From positions 186,001-250,000 of the forward strand of contig CBDAPE010000012.1 in NCBI GenBank assembly GCA_965198325.1: DNA of 64,000 nucleotides, in the 5' to 3' direction. Source of the stretch: CBDAPE01 sp965198325 (GTDB taxonomy: Bacteria > Pseudomonadota > Alphaproteobacteria > UBA828 > JAPUJA01). Made by a program: the position numbers and the translations under genes. Positions 8,561 to 17,379 of the stretch are shown here, piece after piece. Under the pieces are notes generated by a model. The model searched no databases and was not told the DNA's origin. It saw nothing but the letters and a program-made list of their open reading frames with translations. Within the stretch, counting starts at the first letter, position 1. Every line of letters begins with the position of its first letter.

Positions 8561-9016
8561 CTAGGCCGGGCGCTTGCCGCAGAGCAAGCGCCAGCGATAG
8601 GTTCCGCACAACTCGTCACGCTGGTTCTTGATCGCGCCGGTCGCGGTCAACAGGCTCTTGGTCTCGTCCTTGTCCTCGATCGCGACGATCTCGTATTCCA
8701 GATGGAGAGTGTCGCCGATCGTGACGGGTGCGGTGAAGCGCACGTCGTCCAGCCCATAGAACGCGATGAAGGATTTAGGCAACCCCACATAGGGTCCAAG
8801 CCGAAAGATCAGGGCGCTGCCGATAACGAGTGTCAAAAAGCCGTGGGCAATGCGCTCGCCGAACGGACCATCAGCGGCATAGGTGACATCGGTGTGGAGC
8901 GGATGCCAGTCGCCCGTGAGGCCGGCGAAATTGACGATATCCGCCTCGGTCATGGTGCGTCCCGGGGTGATGAACACCTCGCCCACCGCGTAATCCTCCA
9001 GAAACAGCTTTTCCAT
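8561..9016 (-). CDS. MaoC-like (R)-specific enoyl-CoA hydratase
   Basis: A 151-residue hot-dog-fold protein of the MaoC dehydratase family. The hydratase signature is present: an Asp and His in GLTGDWHPLHTD (about residues 30-41), then GPFGERIAHGFLTL, which holds the catalytic-site His and the glycine-rich turn of the hydratase-2 motif. The ATG at 9016 gives a clean start; the longer open frame to the right is noise over the neighbouring SDR. It is the last gene of a four-gene minus-strand cluster (ligase, MmgE/PrpD, SDR, MaoC) with short gaps, fitting a route that activates an acid to its CoA ester and then hydrates or oxidises it. Its end is close to the dead ppk2. Confidence 0.85.
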   Translation of the reverse strand: MEKLFLEDYAVGEVFITPGRTMTEADIVNFAGLTGDWHPLHTDVTYAADGPFGERIAHGFLTLVIGSALIFRLGPYVGLPKSFIAFYGLDDVRFTAPVTIGDTLHLEYEIVAIEDKDETKSLLTATGAIKNQRDELCGTYRWRLLCGKRPA

Positions 9017-9036
9017 CGCGCCTGTGTCCTCCCTGC

Positions 9037-9822
9037 TCAATCCGCTTCGTACGCCGCCCGGCCGTAGGTCGAACGGCTGCCCGCGGCGAGCCAGCCGCAA
9101 TCGACGACCAGATCGATTCCCGTGATCGCGGATGCGTCGTCCGAGAGCAGGAACGCGACAGCCGCCGCCACCTCGCCGGGATTGACGAGGCGGCCCAATG
9201 CCGTATCGGCCTCGATCAGCGAAACGTCGCGCTCGCCCTTTTCTATGGCATCCCGGATCGCCGGCGTGAGCGTAAAGCCCGGCGAAATCGAATTGACCCG
9301 CACGCCCTTCGAACCCCAGGCGACGGCGAGGTTGGCCGTCATCGCGATCACCGCCGCCTTGGCGGGGGTATAGGCCTGCAGCGGCATGGCGCGCTGGCCG
9401 GCGATGGAGGCGATGTTGACGATGGCGCCGGCACCGACGTCGGCCATGCGCCGGCCGAAGGCGAGGCAGGAGGCGTAGGTGCCCCGCTGATCGACCGCGA
9501 CGATACGATCCCAGTCTTCCATCGAGAGTTCTTCGGGTGGGACGGGGCGTTGGATAATGCCGGCACTGGTCACCAGCCCTGCGGCGGGTCCGTGGCTTCG
9601 ATTGATCTGGTCGGCGGCCGTGTCGAGCGCGGCCTCGTCTGTCACGTCCAGATGCACGAAGCTGCCGCCACTGCGCTTTGCGACCGCCTCGCCCGCCTGA
9701 TCGGCGATGTCGGCGACGATAACCCGCCAACCCCGCTCGCTGAGCAGCGTGGCGCAGGCCGCGCCGATGCCGCTCGCACCGCCCGTGACGACCCCGAGGG
9801 GAGCAGTTTCGCGCGTTGCCAT
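9037..9822 (-). CDS. Short-chain dehydrogenase/reductase
   Basis: The 261-residue protein is a classical SDR: cofactor motif TGGASGIG (about residues 13-20), an acidic end of strand 2 (VIVADIAD) that favours NAD(H), the SAGI segment (in place of NNAG), catalytic Ser in NIASIAG and YxxxK in YTPAK, and the usual SPGFTLTP after them. Active-site residues are complete. It lies 20 bp upstream of maoC and 6 bp downstream of the MmgE/PrpD gene, so the three are surely co-transcribed. It probably oxidises a hydroxyacyl intermediate made in the same pathway. The substrate is not evident. Confidence 0.88.
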   Translation of the reverse strand: MATRETAPLGVVTGGASGIGAACATLLSERGWRVIVADIADQAGEAVAKRSGGSFVHLDVTDEAALDTAADQINRSHGPAAGLVTSAGIIQRPVPPEELSMEDWDRIVAVDQRGTYASCLAFGRRMADVGAGAIVNIASIAGQRAMPLQAYTPAKAAVIAMTANLAVAWGSKGVRVNSISPGFTLTPAIRDAIEKGERDVSLIEADTALGRLVNPGEVAAAVAFLLSDDASAITGIDLVVDCGWLAAGSRSTYGRAAYEAD

Positions 9823-9828
9823 GGCAGT

Positions 9829-11208
9829 TCAGCCCGCAGCCCGGGTGGCTGCAACGGGCCGCACCGACGGCAACAGGGCGAAAGCCGCCAACACCTCGTC
9901 GAGCGGCGCCTTCGGCAGGGTTTGCGCGAAGCCCGCAACCCGTGCGTAGGCTTCGTCGGGCACCGCGCTCTCCGCGCCGACCCGATGGATGAGATTGAGC
10001 ACCTTGTCCCAGCTGTAGTTGAAGTCCTCGGTGGTCATGGGCTGGTCCCGGGTCAGGGTTTCACCGTCGTCCGTCTCGGCCTCGACGACGCAACACAGGC
10101 GCGCAATCGCTTCGTCGGGAACCAGTTCGATCCGCGCCATGAGGCCGTTGATCTCGGCATCGTCGTAGGTCGTCATGGCCGCCATGGTCGGATCGCCGCG
10201 CAACAGGGTGAGCGCGATACAGAACGGGACGCTCATCAGGGTTCCGGCGATGGTCGAGAACGGGCCCATGGAATCCATCCCCGCATAGCCGGTCTCGTAG
10301 GGATTCATCCGGACCCGCACCGCAGCAACGGGCCGACCCGCCACCTCGTCCTTGAGCGCAAGTGCGGCAATGACCGGGGTCTGGTTGAAGGCGCAGACCG
10401 GATAGGGCTTGAAGGTCACCCGGTGGATCGACCAGTTGCGCCCGAGCTTGCCTGCGAGGTCTTCAACATCGCACTCGGTGCGCGCAAAGGCACGGACAAA
10501 CCCGACGCTGCCCTCGAAGGCGTGTGGCGCGGAGACCGAGCCGTCGGCGGCAAGCTGAGCGGCGATCAGACCGTTGAGCCCGGCATAGCCGACCTGATAG
10601 CGCCATTCGTCGGTGCCGTCGGCGAACGACTGCAGGATCCCGCCGGCGAACGACGCGGCGTTGGCGAGCGCCGCGGCGATGCCGTCCTTTGAGAGCTCCA
10701 TTGCCCGGGCCGCAGCCGCAGCAGTGGCCACCGTGCCGTAAACGGGCGACGCCCGGAAGCCCGCCGGGGTAGTGTGCGGCGCAAAGGCCGTTTCGAACAG
10801 CCCGCCGACTTCGTAACCCGCAACGAGGGCCGGAAGAAAGCGATCGAGCGGCAAGGCCCGGGTCTCAAAGAGGGCCGTCAGCATGGGAATCAGGATGGCA
10901 CCCAAATGGGCCGCGCCGCAGGTATCCTCCTGGGCCCGGCCGTGGAACAGGGCTGCATTCGCAAGCGCCGCACCAGGCGCAGCCGTGCGCCGGCCATCGC
11001 CCAACAGGGTCGCGCCGCCCGCCTGCTCGCCGAACAGGGCGAGCGCGGTTTCCCGCGCGACCGGCGCATAGGGCGTCGGCGCGCAGCCGAGACCGATTCC
11101 GTAGCCGTTGAGCAGGCACGTCCGGGCCTTGGCTTCGACCTCCGGCGGCAGAGCGTCGGCCGATAGATCGCCGACGAAGTCGGCCAGGCTAGCGGTTAAG
11201 GCCGTCAT
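9829..11208 (-). CDS. MmgE/PrpD family protein (2-methylcitrate dehydratase-like)
   Basis: A 459-residue member of the MmgE/PrpD family, which includes 2-methylcitrate dehydratase and cis-aconitate decarboxylase. Typical segments are seen: the NGYGIGLG helix end near the start, GAALANAALFHGRAQED (usually 'NG...H..DYDD'), HLGAILIP, ALVAGYEVGGL, and VTFKPYPVCAFNQ, the conserved K-P-Y region. The family's 'DyDD' acid cluster is replaced by QEDTCGAAH. No prpB, prpC or prpF genes are near, so a methylcitrate-cycle role is unlikely; such solitary homologues are common in catabolic clusters and their substrates are mostly unknown. It forms an operon with the SDR and MaoC genes and probably the ligase 40 bp upstream. 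Confidence 0.85.
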   Translation of the reverse strand: MTALTASLADFVGDLSADALPPEVEAKARTCLLNGYGIGLGCAPTPYAPVARETALALFGEQAGGATLLGDGRRTAAPGAALANAALFHGRAQEDTCGAAHLGAILIPMLTALFETRALPLDRFLPALVAGYEVGGLFETAFAPHTTPAGFRASPVYGTVATAAAAARAMELSKDGIAAALANAASFAGGILQSFADGTDEWRYQVGYAGLNGLIAAQLAADGSVSAPHAFEGSVGFVRAFARTECDVEDLAGKLGRNWSIHRVTFKPYPVCAFNQTPVIAALALKDEVAGRPVAAVRVRMNPYETGYAGMDSMGPFSTIAGTLMSVPFCIALTLLRGDPTMAAMTTYDDAEINGLMARIELVPDEAIARLCCVVEAETDDGETLTRDQPMTTEDFNYSWDKVLNLIHRVGAESAVPDEAYARVAGFAQTLPKAPLDEVLAAFALLPSVRPVAATRAAG

Positions 11209-11246
11209 CTCCCTTCTCCTTCCCGGCCGGATTCGTCACGCGGTTC

Positions 11247-12746
11247 TTATTCGCCGGCCGTCACGTCGTCCCGCAGGACCCGCTTGAGCACCTTGCCCGA
11301 CGGGTTGCGCGGCAGCGCGTCACGCAGGATCAAGTGCTTCGGCACCTTAAATCCTGCCAGATGCTCCCGACAGTGGCCAGCGAGCGTTTCGTAGTCGAGC
11401 GCCGCGCCCTGGGCGAGCACGACCACTGCCGCCGGCGCTTCGCCCCAGTGTTCGTCCGGGACGGCGATCACCGCGACCTCGCCGACCTCGGGCATGAGGT
11501 CGATGACCCGCTCGACCTCGGAAGACGCAATGTTCTCGCCGCCGGAGAGGATCATGTCCTTCTTGCGATCGGTGAGGTAAAAGAAGCCGTCCGCGTCGAG
11601 ATGCCCCACATCTCCCGTATGGAGCCAGCCATCCTTGATGGCTCGCGCCGTTTTGTCGGGATCGTTCCAGTAGCCCCGGGCGATCTTGGGGCCACGCAAG
11701 ACAATCTCGCCGTCCTCGCCGGGCAGCAGGGCGACACCGCCCTCATCGCGGATTTCGACTTCGACATGGGCGAGAGCCCGGCCCGTCGAGCCGATCCGTT
11801 CGATCTCCCGACCCGCCTCCATCAGGGTATCGCCGCTGCAGCTTTCGGTCAGACCATAGCCGTCGATGTAGCGAGCGGTCGGGAACAGCGCGCCGAACTC
11901 GTGGACGCGCGGTTCAGGCGTACGTTCGCCGCCGCCGATCACCCACGACATGCTCGAGACGTCGAAGCGATCCCGTGCGGGGCAACCCAGGATCTCACCC
12001 AGCATTACCGGGGCAAGCCAGCCGCCGGTGAGCCGCTCTCGCGCGATCGCGGCGAGTGCGGTCTGGGGATCGAAGTCCCGTATTATGCAAATCGCACCGC
12101 CGACCCAGAGAACGGCGACGCCCGGCAGATCGAACGCCCCGACATGGTAGAGCGGACCCGCGACAAGCAGCCGGTCGTCGGCGGAGAGACCCAGGGCGAT
12201 CACATGGTCCATGCACTTCCAGTAGAAGTTCTCGTAGGAGTGCATCACGCCTTTGGGATGATCCGTCGTTCCCGAGGTGTAAAGCAGGCGGAACAGATCC
12301 TGTGTGGTCCGGGGCGCGGGGTCCGGGAGCGCTGCATCGGCATCCGACAGCGCGCGGCTGTCGGCCTGGGCGGCGGCATCGAGAAGAACCACGCCGGGCA
12401 GCCCTTCGACCGCGGCCGCCAGCTCATCGTCGGCCAGCACGAGTTTCGCCCCAGCGTCGCCAGAGACATAGGCGACCTCTTCGCGGGCAAGGCGGAAATT
12501 GACGGGCAGGAATACGGCGCCCAGATGGCTCACGGCAAAGGCGGTCTCGAGAAAGGCAGGGCTGTTCTTCATGACCACAGCGACGACATCGCCCTCGCCG
12601 ATTCCCCGGGTCCGCATGAATTCCGCCAAGCGGAGGATACGCTCACAGAACTCGGCGTAGGTAATGCGCAGGTCGCCATAGATGAGCGCGACCTGCTCCG
12701 GCGTGCGCAGGGCGTGGAAGCGGATGAAGGCGGACAAATTGACCAT
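11247..12746 (-). CDS. AMP-dependent acyl-CoA synthetase/ligase
   Basis: The 499-residue protein has all ANL-superfamily motifs: the P-loop-like LLYTSGTTDHPKGVM, the A5 motif YGLTESC, the hinge region TGDVGHLDADGFFYLTDRKKDM with the SGGENI loop, and the C-terminal catalytic Lys in NPSGKVLKRV. It should activate a carboxylic acid with ATP and CoA. Start chosen at 12746, where AGGGGATC precedes the ATG, rather than the upstream in-frame start at 12767. As the first gene of the minus-strand cluster it likely supplies the CoA ester that the SDR and MaoC enzymes process. A medium-chain or aromatic acid is possible; chain length cannot be read from sequence. Confidence 0.9.
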   Translation of the reverse strand: MVNLSAFIRFHALRTPEQVALIYGDLRITYAEFCERILRLAEFMRTRGIGEGDVVAVVMKNSPAFLETAFAVSHLGAVFLPVNFRLAREEVAYVSGDAGAKLVLADDELAAAVEGLPGVVLLDAAAQADSRALSDADAALPDPAPRTTQDLFRLLYTSGTTDHPKGVMHSYENFYWKCMDHVIALGLSADDRLLVAGPLYHVGAFDLPGVAVLWVGGAICIIRDFDPQTALAAIARERLTGGWLAPVMLGEILGCPARDRFDVSSMSWVIGGGERTPEPRVHEFGALFPTARYIDGYGLTESCSGDTLMEAGREIERIGSTGRALAHVEVEIRDEGGVALLPGEDGEIVLRGPKIARGYWNDPDKTARAIKDGWLHTGDVGHLDADGFFYLTDRKKDMILSGGENIASSEVERVIDLMPEVGEVAVIAVPDEHWGEAPAAVVVLAQGAALDYETLAGHCREHLAGFKVPKHLILRDALPRNPSGKVLKRVLRDDVTAGE

Positions 12747-12831
12747 GATCCCCTGCCGGCGGACCATGCAGCCCGACTCTCGGCGGGCTTATCTTAGGCC
12801 AATTCGAAGACTGGGAAAATCGCGTGCTCGA

Positions 12832-14109
12832 TCAGCGCTTCAGCGCTTCGCGGCCGGCGTAGCGGGCGGAGCTGCCCAGCTCCTCCTCGATGCGGATGAG
12901 CTGATTGTATTTGGCGAGGCGGTCGGAGCGCGAAAGCGAGCCGGTCTTGATCTGGCCGCAGTTGGTCGCCACGGCCAAGTCGGCGATGGTCGCGTCCTCG
13001 GTCTCGCCCGAGCGGTGAGAAATCACCGCGGTGTAGGCCGAGCGATGGGCCAGATCGACGGTCGCCAGCGTCTCGGTCAGGCTGCCGATCTGATTGACCT
13101 TGACCAGGATCGAGTTGGCGACGTTTTTCTCGATGCCCTCGGCCAAGCGCACGGGGTTGGTGACGAACAGGTCGTCGCCGACAAGCTGGACCGTCCCGCC
13201 CAGCGCGTCCGTCAGCGCCGCCCAGCCATCCCAGTCGTCCTCCGCCAGCCCGTCCTCGATGGAGGCGATGGGATAGCGGGCGCAAAGATCCTCGTAATAG
13301 GCGATCATGCCCGCGGCATCGTGGCTCGCTCCCTCGCCCGCAAGCGTGTAGACGCCATCCTTGTAGAATTCCGTCGATGCGGCATCGAGCGCGAGGACGA
13401 TATCGTCGCCCGGCGCATAGCCCGCCCGCTCGATCGCCGCCGTCACGAAACCCAGGGCCTCGTCGGCAGAGCCGAGATTCGGCGCAAAGCCGCCCTCATC
13501 GCCCACGTTCGTGTTGTGCCCGGCGTCCAAAAGGTTCCGCTCGAGCGCGTGGAACGCTTCCGCGCCCATGCGCACGGCCTCGCCCAGGCTGGCCGCGCCC
13601 ACCGGCATGATCATGAATTCCTGAATGTCGATGGGGTTGTCGGCATGCGTCCCGCCGTTGACGATATTCATCATCGGCACAGGCAACAGGTGGGCTTGGG
13701 TCCCGCCGACATAGCGGTAGAGCGATTGGCCGAGCGCCGCGGCCTGGGCCTTGGCGACGGCGAGGCTGACCGCGAGGATCGCATTGGCGCCAAGCCGCGC
13801 CTTGTTAGGCGTGCCGTCGAGAGCGATCATGATCCGGTCGATCGAGGCCTGGTCTGCCGCGTCCATGCCCGAAAGCGCGTCGAACAACTCGCCGTTGACC
13901 GCCGCGACCGCCTCCAAAACGCCTCTGCCGTCGTAGCGCGCCGCATCGCTGTCGCGTTTTTCCACCGCCTCGTGCGCCCCGGTCGACGCACCGGACGGAA
14001 CCGCGGACCGGCCCATCGCGCCGCCTTCAAGCAGGACGTCGGCCTCGACCGTCGGGTTGCCCCGGGAATCGAGAATTTCCCGGGCGCGGATGTCGACGAT
14101 GGCGGTCAT
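12832..14109 (-). CDS. eno: Enolase
   Basis: The 425-residue protein is a standard bacterial enolase, converting 2-phosphoglycerate to phosphoenolpyruvate in glycolysis. Seen are the start segment AREILDSRGNPTVE, the substrate loop SGASTGAHEA, the metal-binding Asp/Glu strands (ALDAAS, SIEDGLAEDDW, LVGDDLFVTN), the catalytic Lys in SILVKVNQIG and the SHRSGETED loop. The ATG at 14109 is the canonical start; the open frame runs further upstream without coding character. It is 7 bp downstream of kdsA, followed by nothing on its strand for 65 bp, so it ends a pyrG-kdsA-eno operon typical of alphaproteobacteria. Confidence 0.98.
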   Translation of the reverse strand: MTAIVDIRAREILDSRGNPTVEADVLLEGGAMGRSAVPSGASTGAHEAVEKRDSDAARYDGRGVLEAVAAVNGELFDALSGMDAADQASIDRIMIALDGTPNKARLGANAILAVSLAVAKAQAAALGQSLYRYVGGTQAHLLPVPMMNIVNGGTHADNPIDIQEFMIMPVGAASLGEAVRMGAEAFHALERNLLDAGHNTNVGDEGGFAPNLGSADEALGFVTAAIERAGYAPGDDIVLALDAASTEFYKDGVYTLAGEGASHDAAGMIAYYEDLCARYPIASIEDGLAEDDWDGWAALTDALGGTVQLVGDDLFVTNPVRLAEGIEKNVANSILVKVNQIGSLTETLATVDLAHRSAYTAVISHRSGETEDATIADLAVATNCGQIKTGSLSRSDRLAKYNQLIRIEEELGSSARYAGREALKR

Positions 14110-14116
14110 GACCGAA

Positions 14117-14947
14117 TCAGCCTTCCTTTGCGAGCTCGTCGAACGCCTTGAGGCGCGCGAGCAACGCGGGCATGGCGTCGAGCGGCACCATGTTGGGTCC
14201 GTCGGAAGGCGCGTTGTCCGGGTCCTGATGGGTCTCCATGAACACCGCGGCCACACCGACCGCGACCGCGGCCCGGGCGAGCACCGGAACGTATTCCCGC
14301 TGGCCGCCGCTGCGCCCGCCCAGGCCGCCCGGCTGCTGGACTGAATGGGTGGCGTCGAAGACGACCGGGCAGCCGGTCCCCGCGAGGACCGGCAGGCTGC
14401 GCATGTCGGAGATCAGGGTGTTGTATCCGAACGAGGCGCCCCGCTCGGTGAGCAGCAGGTCGGTGTTGCCTGCTTGATCCATCTTGTCGACCACATTGGC
14501 CATGTCCCAGGGCGCCAGGAACTGTCCCTTCTTGACGTTAACGGCACGACCGGTCTTGGCCGCCGCGACCAGAAGGTCGGTCTGCCGGCACAGGAAAGCC
14601 GGGATCTGAAGTACATCAGCGACCTCGGCGACCGTAGCGCACTGGCCGGGTTCGTGAACGTCGGTCAACACCGGGCAGCCATGGGCGTCGCGCACCGCAG
14701 CCAGGATCGGCAGACCCTCGTCCAGGCCAAGGCCCCGGGGACTCGACAGGCTGGTCCGGTTGGCCTTGTCGAACGAGCTCTTGTAGATCAGGCCGAAGCC
14801 CAATGCGCCCGTCATCTCGACCAGCCTGCCCGCGACCGAAAGGGCGTGGTCCCGGCTCTCTATTGCACAAGGCCCGGCGATGAGAGCGAGCGGCAAATCG
14901 TTGCCGACGGTCACCGGACCGATCTCGACATGCCGGATTTGGGTCAT
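14117..14947 (-). CDS. kdsA: 3-deoxy-8-phosphooctulonate synthase
   Basis: A 276-residue class I aldolase-fold enzyme that condenses phosphoenolpyruvate with arabinose 5-phosphate to Kdo 8-phosphate for lipopolysaccharide inner core. Family segments are all present: LIAGPCAIESRDHA, the substrate loop YKSSFDKANRTS, SPRGLGLDEGL, TDVHEP, IPAFLCRQTDLL, NVKKGQF, FDATHSVQQPGG and METHQDP. It sits between pyrG (12 bp upstream) and eno (7 bp downstream), the usual alphaproteobacterial order. Its presence shows the organism makes Kdo-containing LPS, matching the lpx genes at 44-47 kb. Confidence 0.97.
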   Translation of the reverse strand: MTQIRHVEIGPVTVGNDLPLALIAGPCAIESRDHALSVAGRLVEMTGALGFGLIYKSSFDKANRTSLSSPRGLGLDEGLPILAAVRDAHGCPVLTDVHEPGQCATVAEVADVLQIPAFLCRQTDLLVAAAKTGRAVNVKKGQFLAPWDMANVVDKMDQAGNTDLLLTERGASFGYNTLISDMRSLPVLAGTGCPVVFDATHSVQQPGGLGGRSGGQREYVPVLARAAVAVGVAAVFMETHQDPDNAPSDGPNMVPLDAMPALLARLKAFDELAKEG

Positions 14948-14959
14948 GGTTCGAAAAGC

Positions 14960-16588
14960 CTAGACGAGACGCGACTGGGCGACTGCGGCCTCGATGAAAG
15001 AGGCGAACAGCGGATGGGGATCGAACGGCTTCGACTTGAGCTCCGGGTGGAACTGGACGCCGATGAACCAGGGGTGGCCCTCCATCTCCGCCACCTCGGG
15101 CAGGCTGCCGTCGGGCGACATGCCGGGGAAGCGCAGGCCCGCGGCCTCGAGTTGCTCCAGATAGTTGATATTGACTTCGTAGCGATGGCGGTGGCGCTCC
15201 GAGATGTGAACTGCGCCGTAAATCTCGGCGAGCCGGTCTCCGGGTTTAAGCTCGCAGTCGTAGGCGCCGAGCCGCATGGTTCCACCCAGATTGTCTCCGG
15301 CGCCCCGGCGCTCGATGGTATCGCCCCGGGCCCACTCGGTGAGCAGGCCGATGACCGGTTCATCGGTCGGGCCGAATTCAGTCGAACCCGCGCCGGATAT
15401 CCCCGCGAGATTGCGCGCCGCCTCGATGACGGCGAGCTGCATGCCGAGGCAGATCCCAAAATACGGCACTTCGCGCTCGCGCGCATAGGCGACCGCGGCG
15501 ATCTTGCCCTCGGAGCCGCGCACGCCGAATCCGCCCGGGACCAGGATGCCGTTGACCGCCTCGAGCTTGGACGTGGGATCGTCGCCCTCGAAAACCTCGG
15601 AATCGATCCAGCGCATGTCGACCCGGACGTTGTTGGCGATGCCGCCGTGGGTCAGGGCCTCGGCCAACGATTTGTACGCGTCCTGCAGGCCGACATACTT
15701 GCCGACCACGGCGATTGACACAGCGCCTTCGGGTGCACGGATGCGCCGGACGATTTCCTCCCAGCGGGACAGATCGGGGTTGCGCGAAGTGTCCATGCCG
15801 AACAGTTCGAGGACCTCCGTATCGAAGCCGTGGTCATGATAGGTCAACGGCACCTGATAGATGGTGTCGACATCGGGCGCGATGATGACCTGATCCTCGC
15901 CAACGTTGCAGAACAGCGCGATCTTGCCCCGCGCATCCGACGGGATCTCGTGTTCGCATCGACAGAGCAGCAGATCCGGCTGGATGCCGATGCCGCGGAG
16001 CTCCTTGACGGAATGCTGGGTCGGCTTGGTCTTGAGTTCGCCGGCGGATGCGATATAGGGCACCAGGGTGAGATGAACGAACAGGCAGCGCTCCCGGCCC
16101 AGCTCGTAGCCCAGCTGGCGGATTGCCTCGAGGAACGGCAGGCTCTCGATGTCACCGACCGTACCGCCGATCTCGCAAAGCACGAAATCCTCGGCCTCCG
16201 TATCGCGGACGATGAACGCCTTGATCGCGTCGGTGACGTGGGGGATGACCTGGACCGTGCCGCCGAGATAGTCGCCGCGCCGCTCCTTGGCGATGACGTC
16301 GGAGTAAATCTGACCTGCCGTGACGTTATCGGACTTACGCGACGGCACGCCGGTAAAGCGTTCATAGTGGCCCAGATCCAGGTCGGTCTCGGCGCCATCG
16401 TCCGTGACGTAGACCTCGCCATGCTGATGGGGGCTCATGGTGCCCGGATCGACGTTGAGGTAGGGATCGAGTTTGCGCAGCCGGACCTTGTAACCGCGGG
16501 CCTGCAGCAGCGCACCGAGCGCCGCCGACGAAAGCCCCTTCCCGAGTGAGGAAACCACGCCGCCGGTGATGAAGACGAACCGCGTCAT
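14960..16588 (-). CDS. pyrG: CTP synthase (glutamine hydrolysing)
   Basis: The 542-residue enzyme aminates UTP to CTP using glutamine and ATP. The N-terminal synthetase domain (to about residue 270) starts with FITGGVVSSLGKGLSSA, carrying the P-loop, and has DPYLNVDPGTMSP and EIGGTVGDIES. The C-terminal class I glutamine amidotransferase domain holds the nucleophile Cys in YFGICLGMQ and the His-Glu pair in FHPELKS. Full length and intact. It is the first gene of the pyrG-kdsA-eno unit and lies 92 bp after secG on the same strand. Confidence 0.98.
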   Translation of the reverse strand: MTRFVFITGGVVSSLGKGLSSAALGALLQARGYKVRLRKLDPYLNVDPGTMSPHQHGEVYVTDDGAETDLDLGHYERFTGVPSRKSDNVTAGQIYSDVIAKERRGDYLGGTVQVIPHVTDAIKAFIVRDTEAEDFVLCEIGGTVGDIESLPFLEAIRQLGYELGRERCLFVHLTLVPYIASAGELKTKPTQHSVKELRGIGIQPDLLLCRCEHEIPSDARGKIALFCNVGEDQVIIAPDVDTIYQVPLTYHDHGFDTEVLELFGMDTSRNPDLSRWEEIVRRIRAPEGAVSIAVVGKYVGLQDAYKSLAEALTHGGIANNVRVDMRWIDSEVFEGDDPTSKLEAVNGILVPGGFGVRGSEGKIAAVAYAREREVPYFGICLGMQLAVIEAARNLAGISGAGSTEFGPTDEPVIGLLTEWARGDTIERRGAGDNLGGTMRLGAYDCELKPGDRLAEIYGAVHISERHRHRYEVNINYLEQLEAAGLRFPGMSPDGSLPEVAEMEGHPWFIGVQFHPELKSKPFDPHPLFASFIEAAVAQSRLV

Positions 16589-16680
16589 GTCGGCCTAATG
16601 TAGCAGACTCGCGCCGGGGACCAAGCGGGAAGGCGCGTCATCGAGGAGAAATCGGCGAATTCTCTTCGCCCTCCCATCGT

Positions 16681-17331
16681 CTAATCCGCCGAGGGGACGG
16701 CTGGGGCCGCCGGCGAAACCCCGGAATCCGCGGGTTCGGGCATGGCCGGTCCAGTGTCCGTCGTAGCGGAGCCCGACGCATCCGGAACGGCTGGCAAATC
16801 GACGTCGGGCAAGCTCGGCGCAACATCGACGTCGGGAACCACGGGTGCCGGCTGCGACTCCACTGCGTCAGGATCCCAGTTCTCCGTCAAGTCGTCGGGG
16901 ATCACGAGATAATCGGCATCCGCCTCGGGAACACTCGGAATCGCCGCCGGCGCCTCGCCGGCGGGGGTATCGTCGGGGATGATCATCAGCTCGCCGACGG
17001 CTTCCGGCACGGTCGGGCCCGCGGGTTCCGCCGCCAAATCTTCGGCAGGCGCCGCATCGGCGGGCAGGGTTTCATCCTCGACCACGGTGCCGATGCTCCG
17101 ATCACCACCCGTCAGCACGGCCAGGACCAGACAGACGGCGAAGAACAGGAAAGCGAGCACGCCAGTCGCCCGGGTCAGCAGGTTGGCCGAACCCCGTGTG
17201 GAAATCAGCCCACCCATGCCACCGCCGCCGCCGCCGATCCCCAACGCGCCGCCTTCACTGCGCTGGAGCAGCACCGTGCCGATCATCGCGAGCGCGATAA
17301 TCAACAGAATAACGAGAAGAATCGTGATCAC
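16681..17331 (-). CDS. secG: Preprotein translocase subunit SecG with long acidic C-terminal extension
   Basis: Residues 1-75 are a normal SecG: first membrane helix, the LLQRSEGGALG segment, a glycine-rich loop (GGGGGGMGGL), the STRGSANLLTRAT motif and a second membrane helix. SecG associates with SecYE in the inner membrane. Usual proteins are about 75-130 residues; this one has 216, the extra 140 being a low-complexity, Pro/Ala/Asp/Glu/Val-rich tail with repeated VIPDD and PDVD units. Its topology would put the tail in the periplasm. It follows tpiA by 48 bp, the familiar alphaproteobacterial pair tpiA-secG. The tail is likely disordered. Confidence 0.94.
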   Translation of the reverse strand: MITILLVILLIIALAMIGTVLLQRSEGGALGIGGGGGGMGGLISTRGSANLLTRATGVLAFLFFAVCLVLAVLTGGDRSIGTVVEDETLPADAAPAEDLAAEPAGPTVPEAVGELMIIPDDTPAGEAPAAIPSVPEADADYLVIPDDLTENWDPDAVESQPAPVVPDVDVAPSLPDVDLPAVPDASGSATTDTGPAMPEPADSGVSPAAPAVPSAD

Positions 17332-17379
17332 GGCACTCGCGCCTTATCCGTTCCTTGTCCGCCCGCAGGCCGAGGCCTG

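Noticed and set aside
8561..9730. A 389-residue frame covering maoC and most of the SDR
   Set aside because: The first 230 residues are Arg/Gly-rich and antiparallel to nothing known; the SDR frame gives the family motifs, and maoC starts at 9016.
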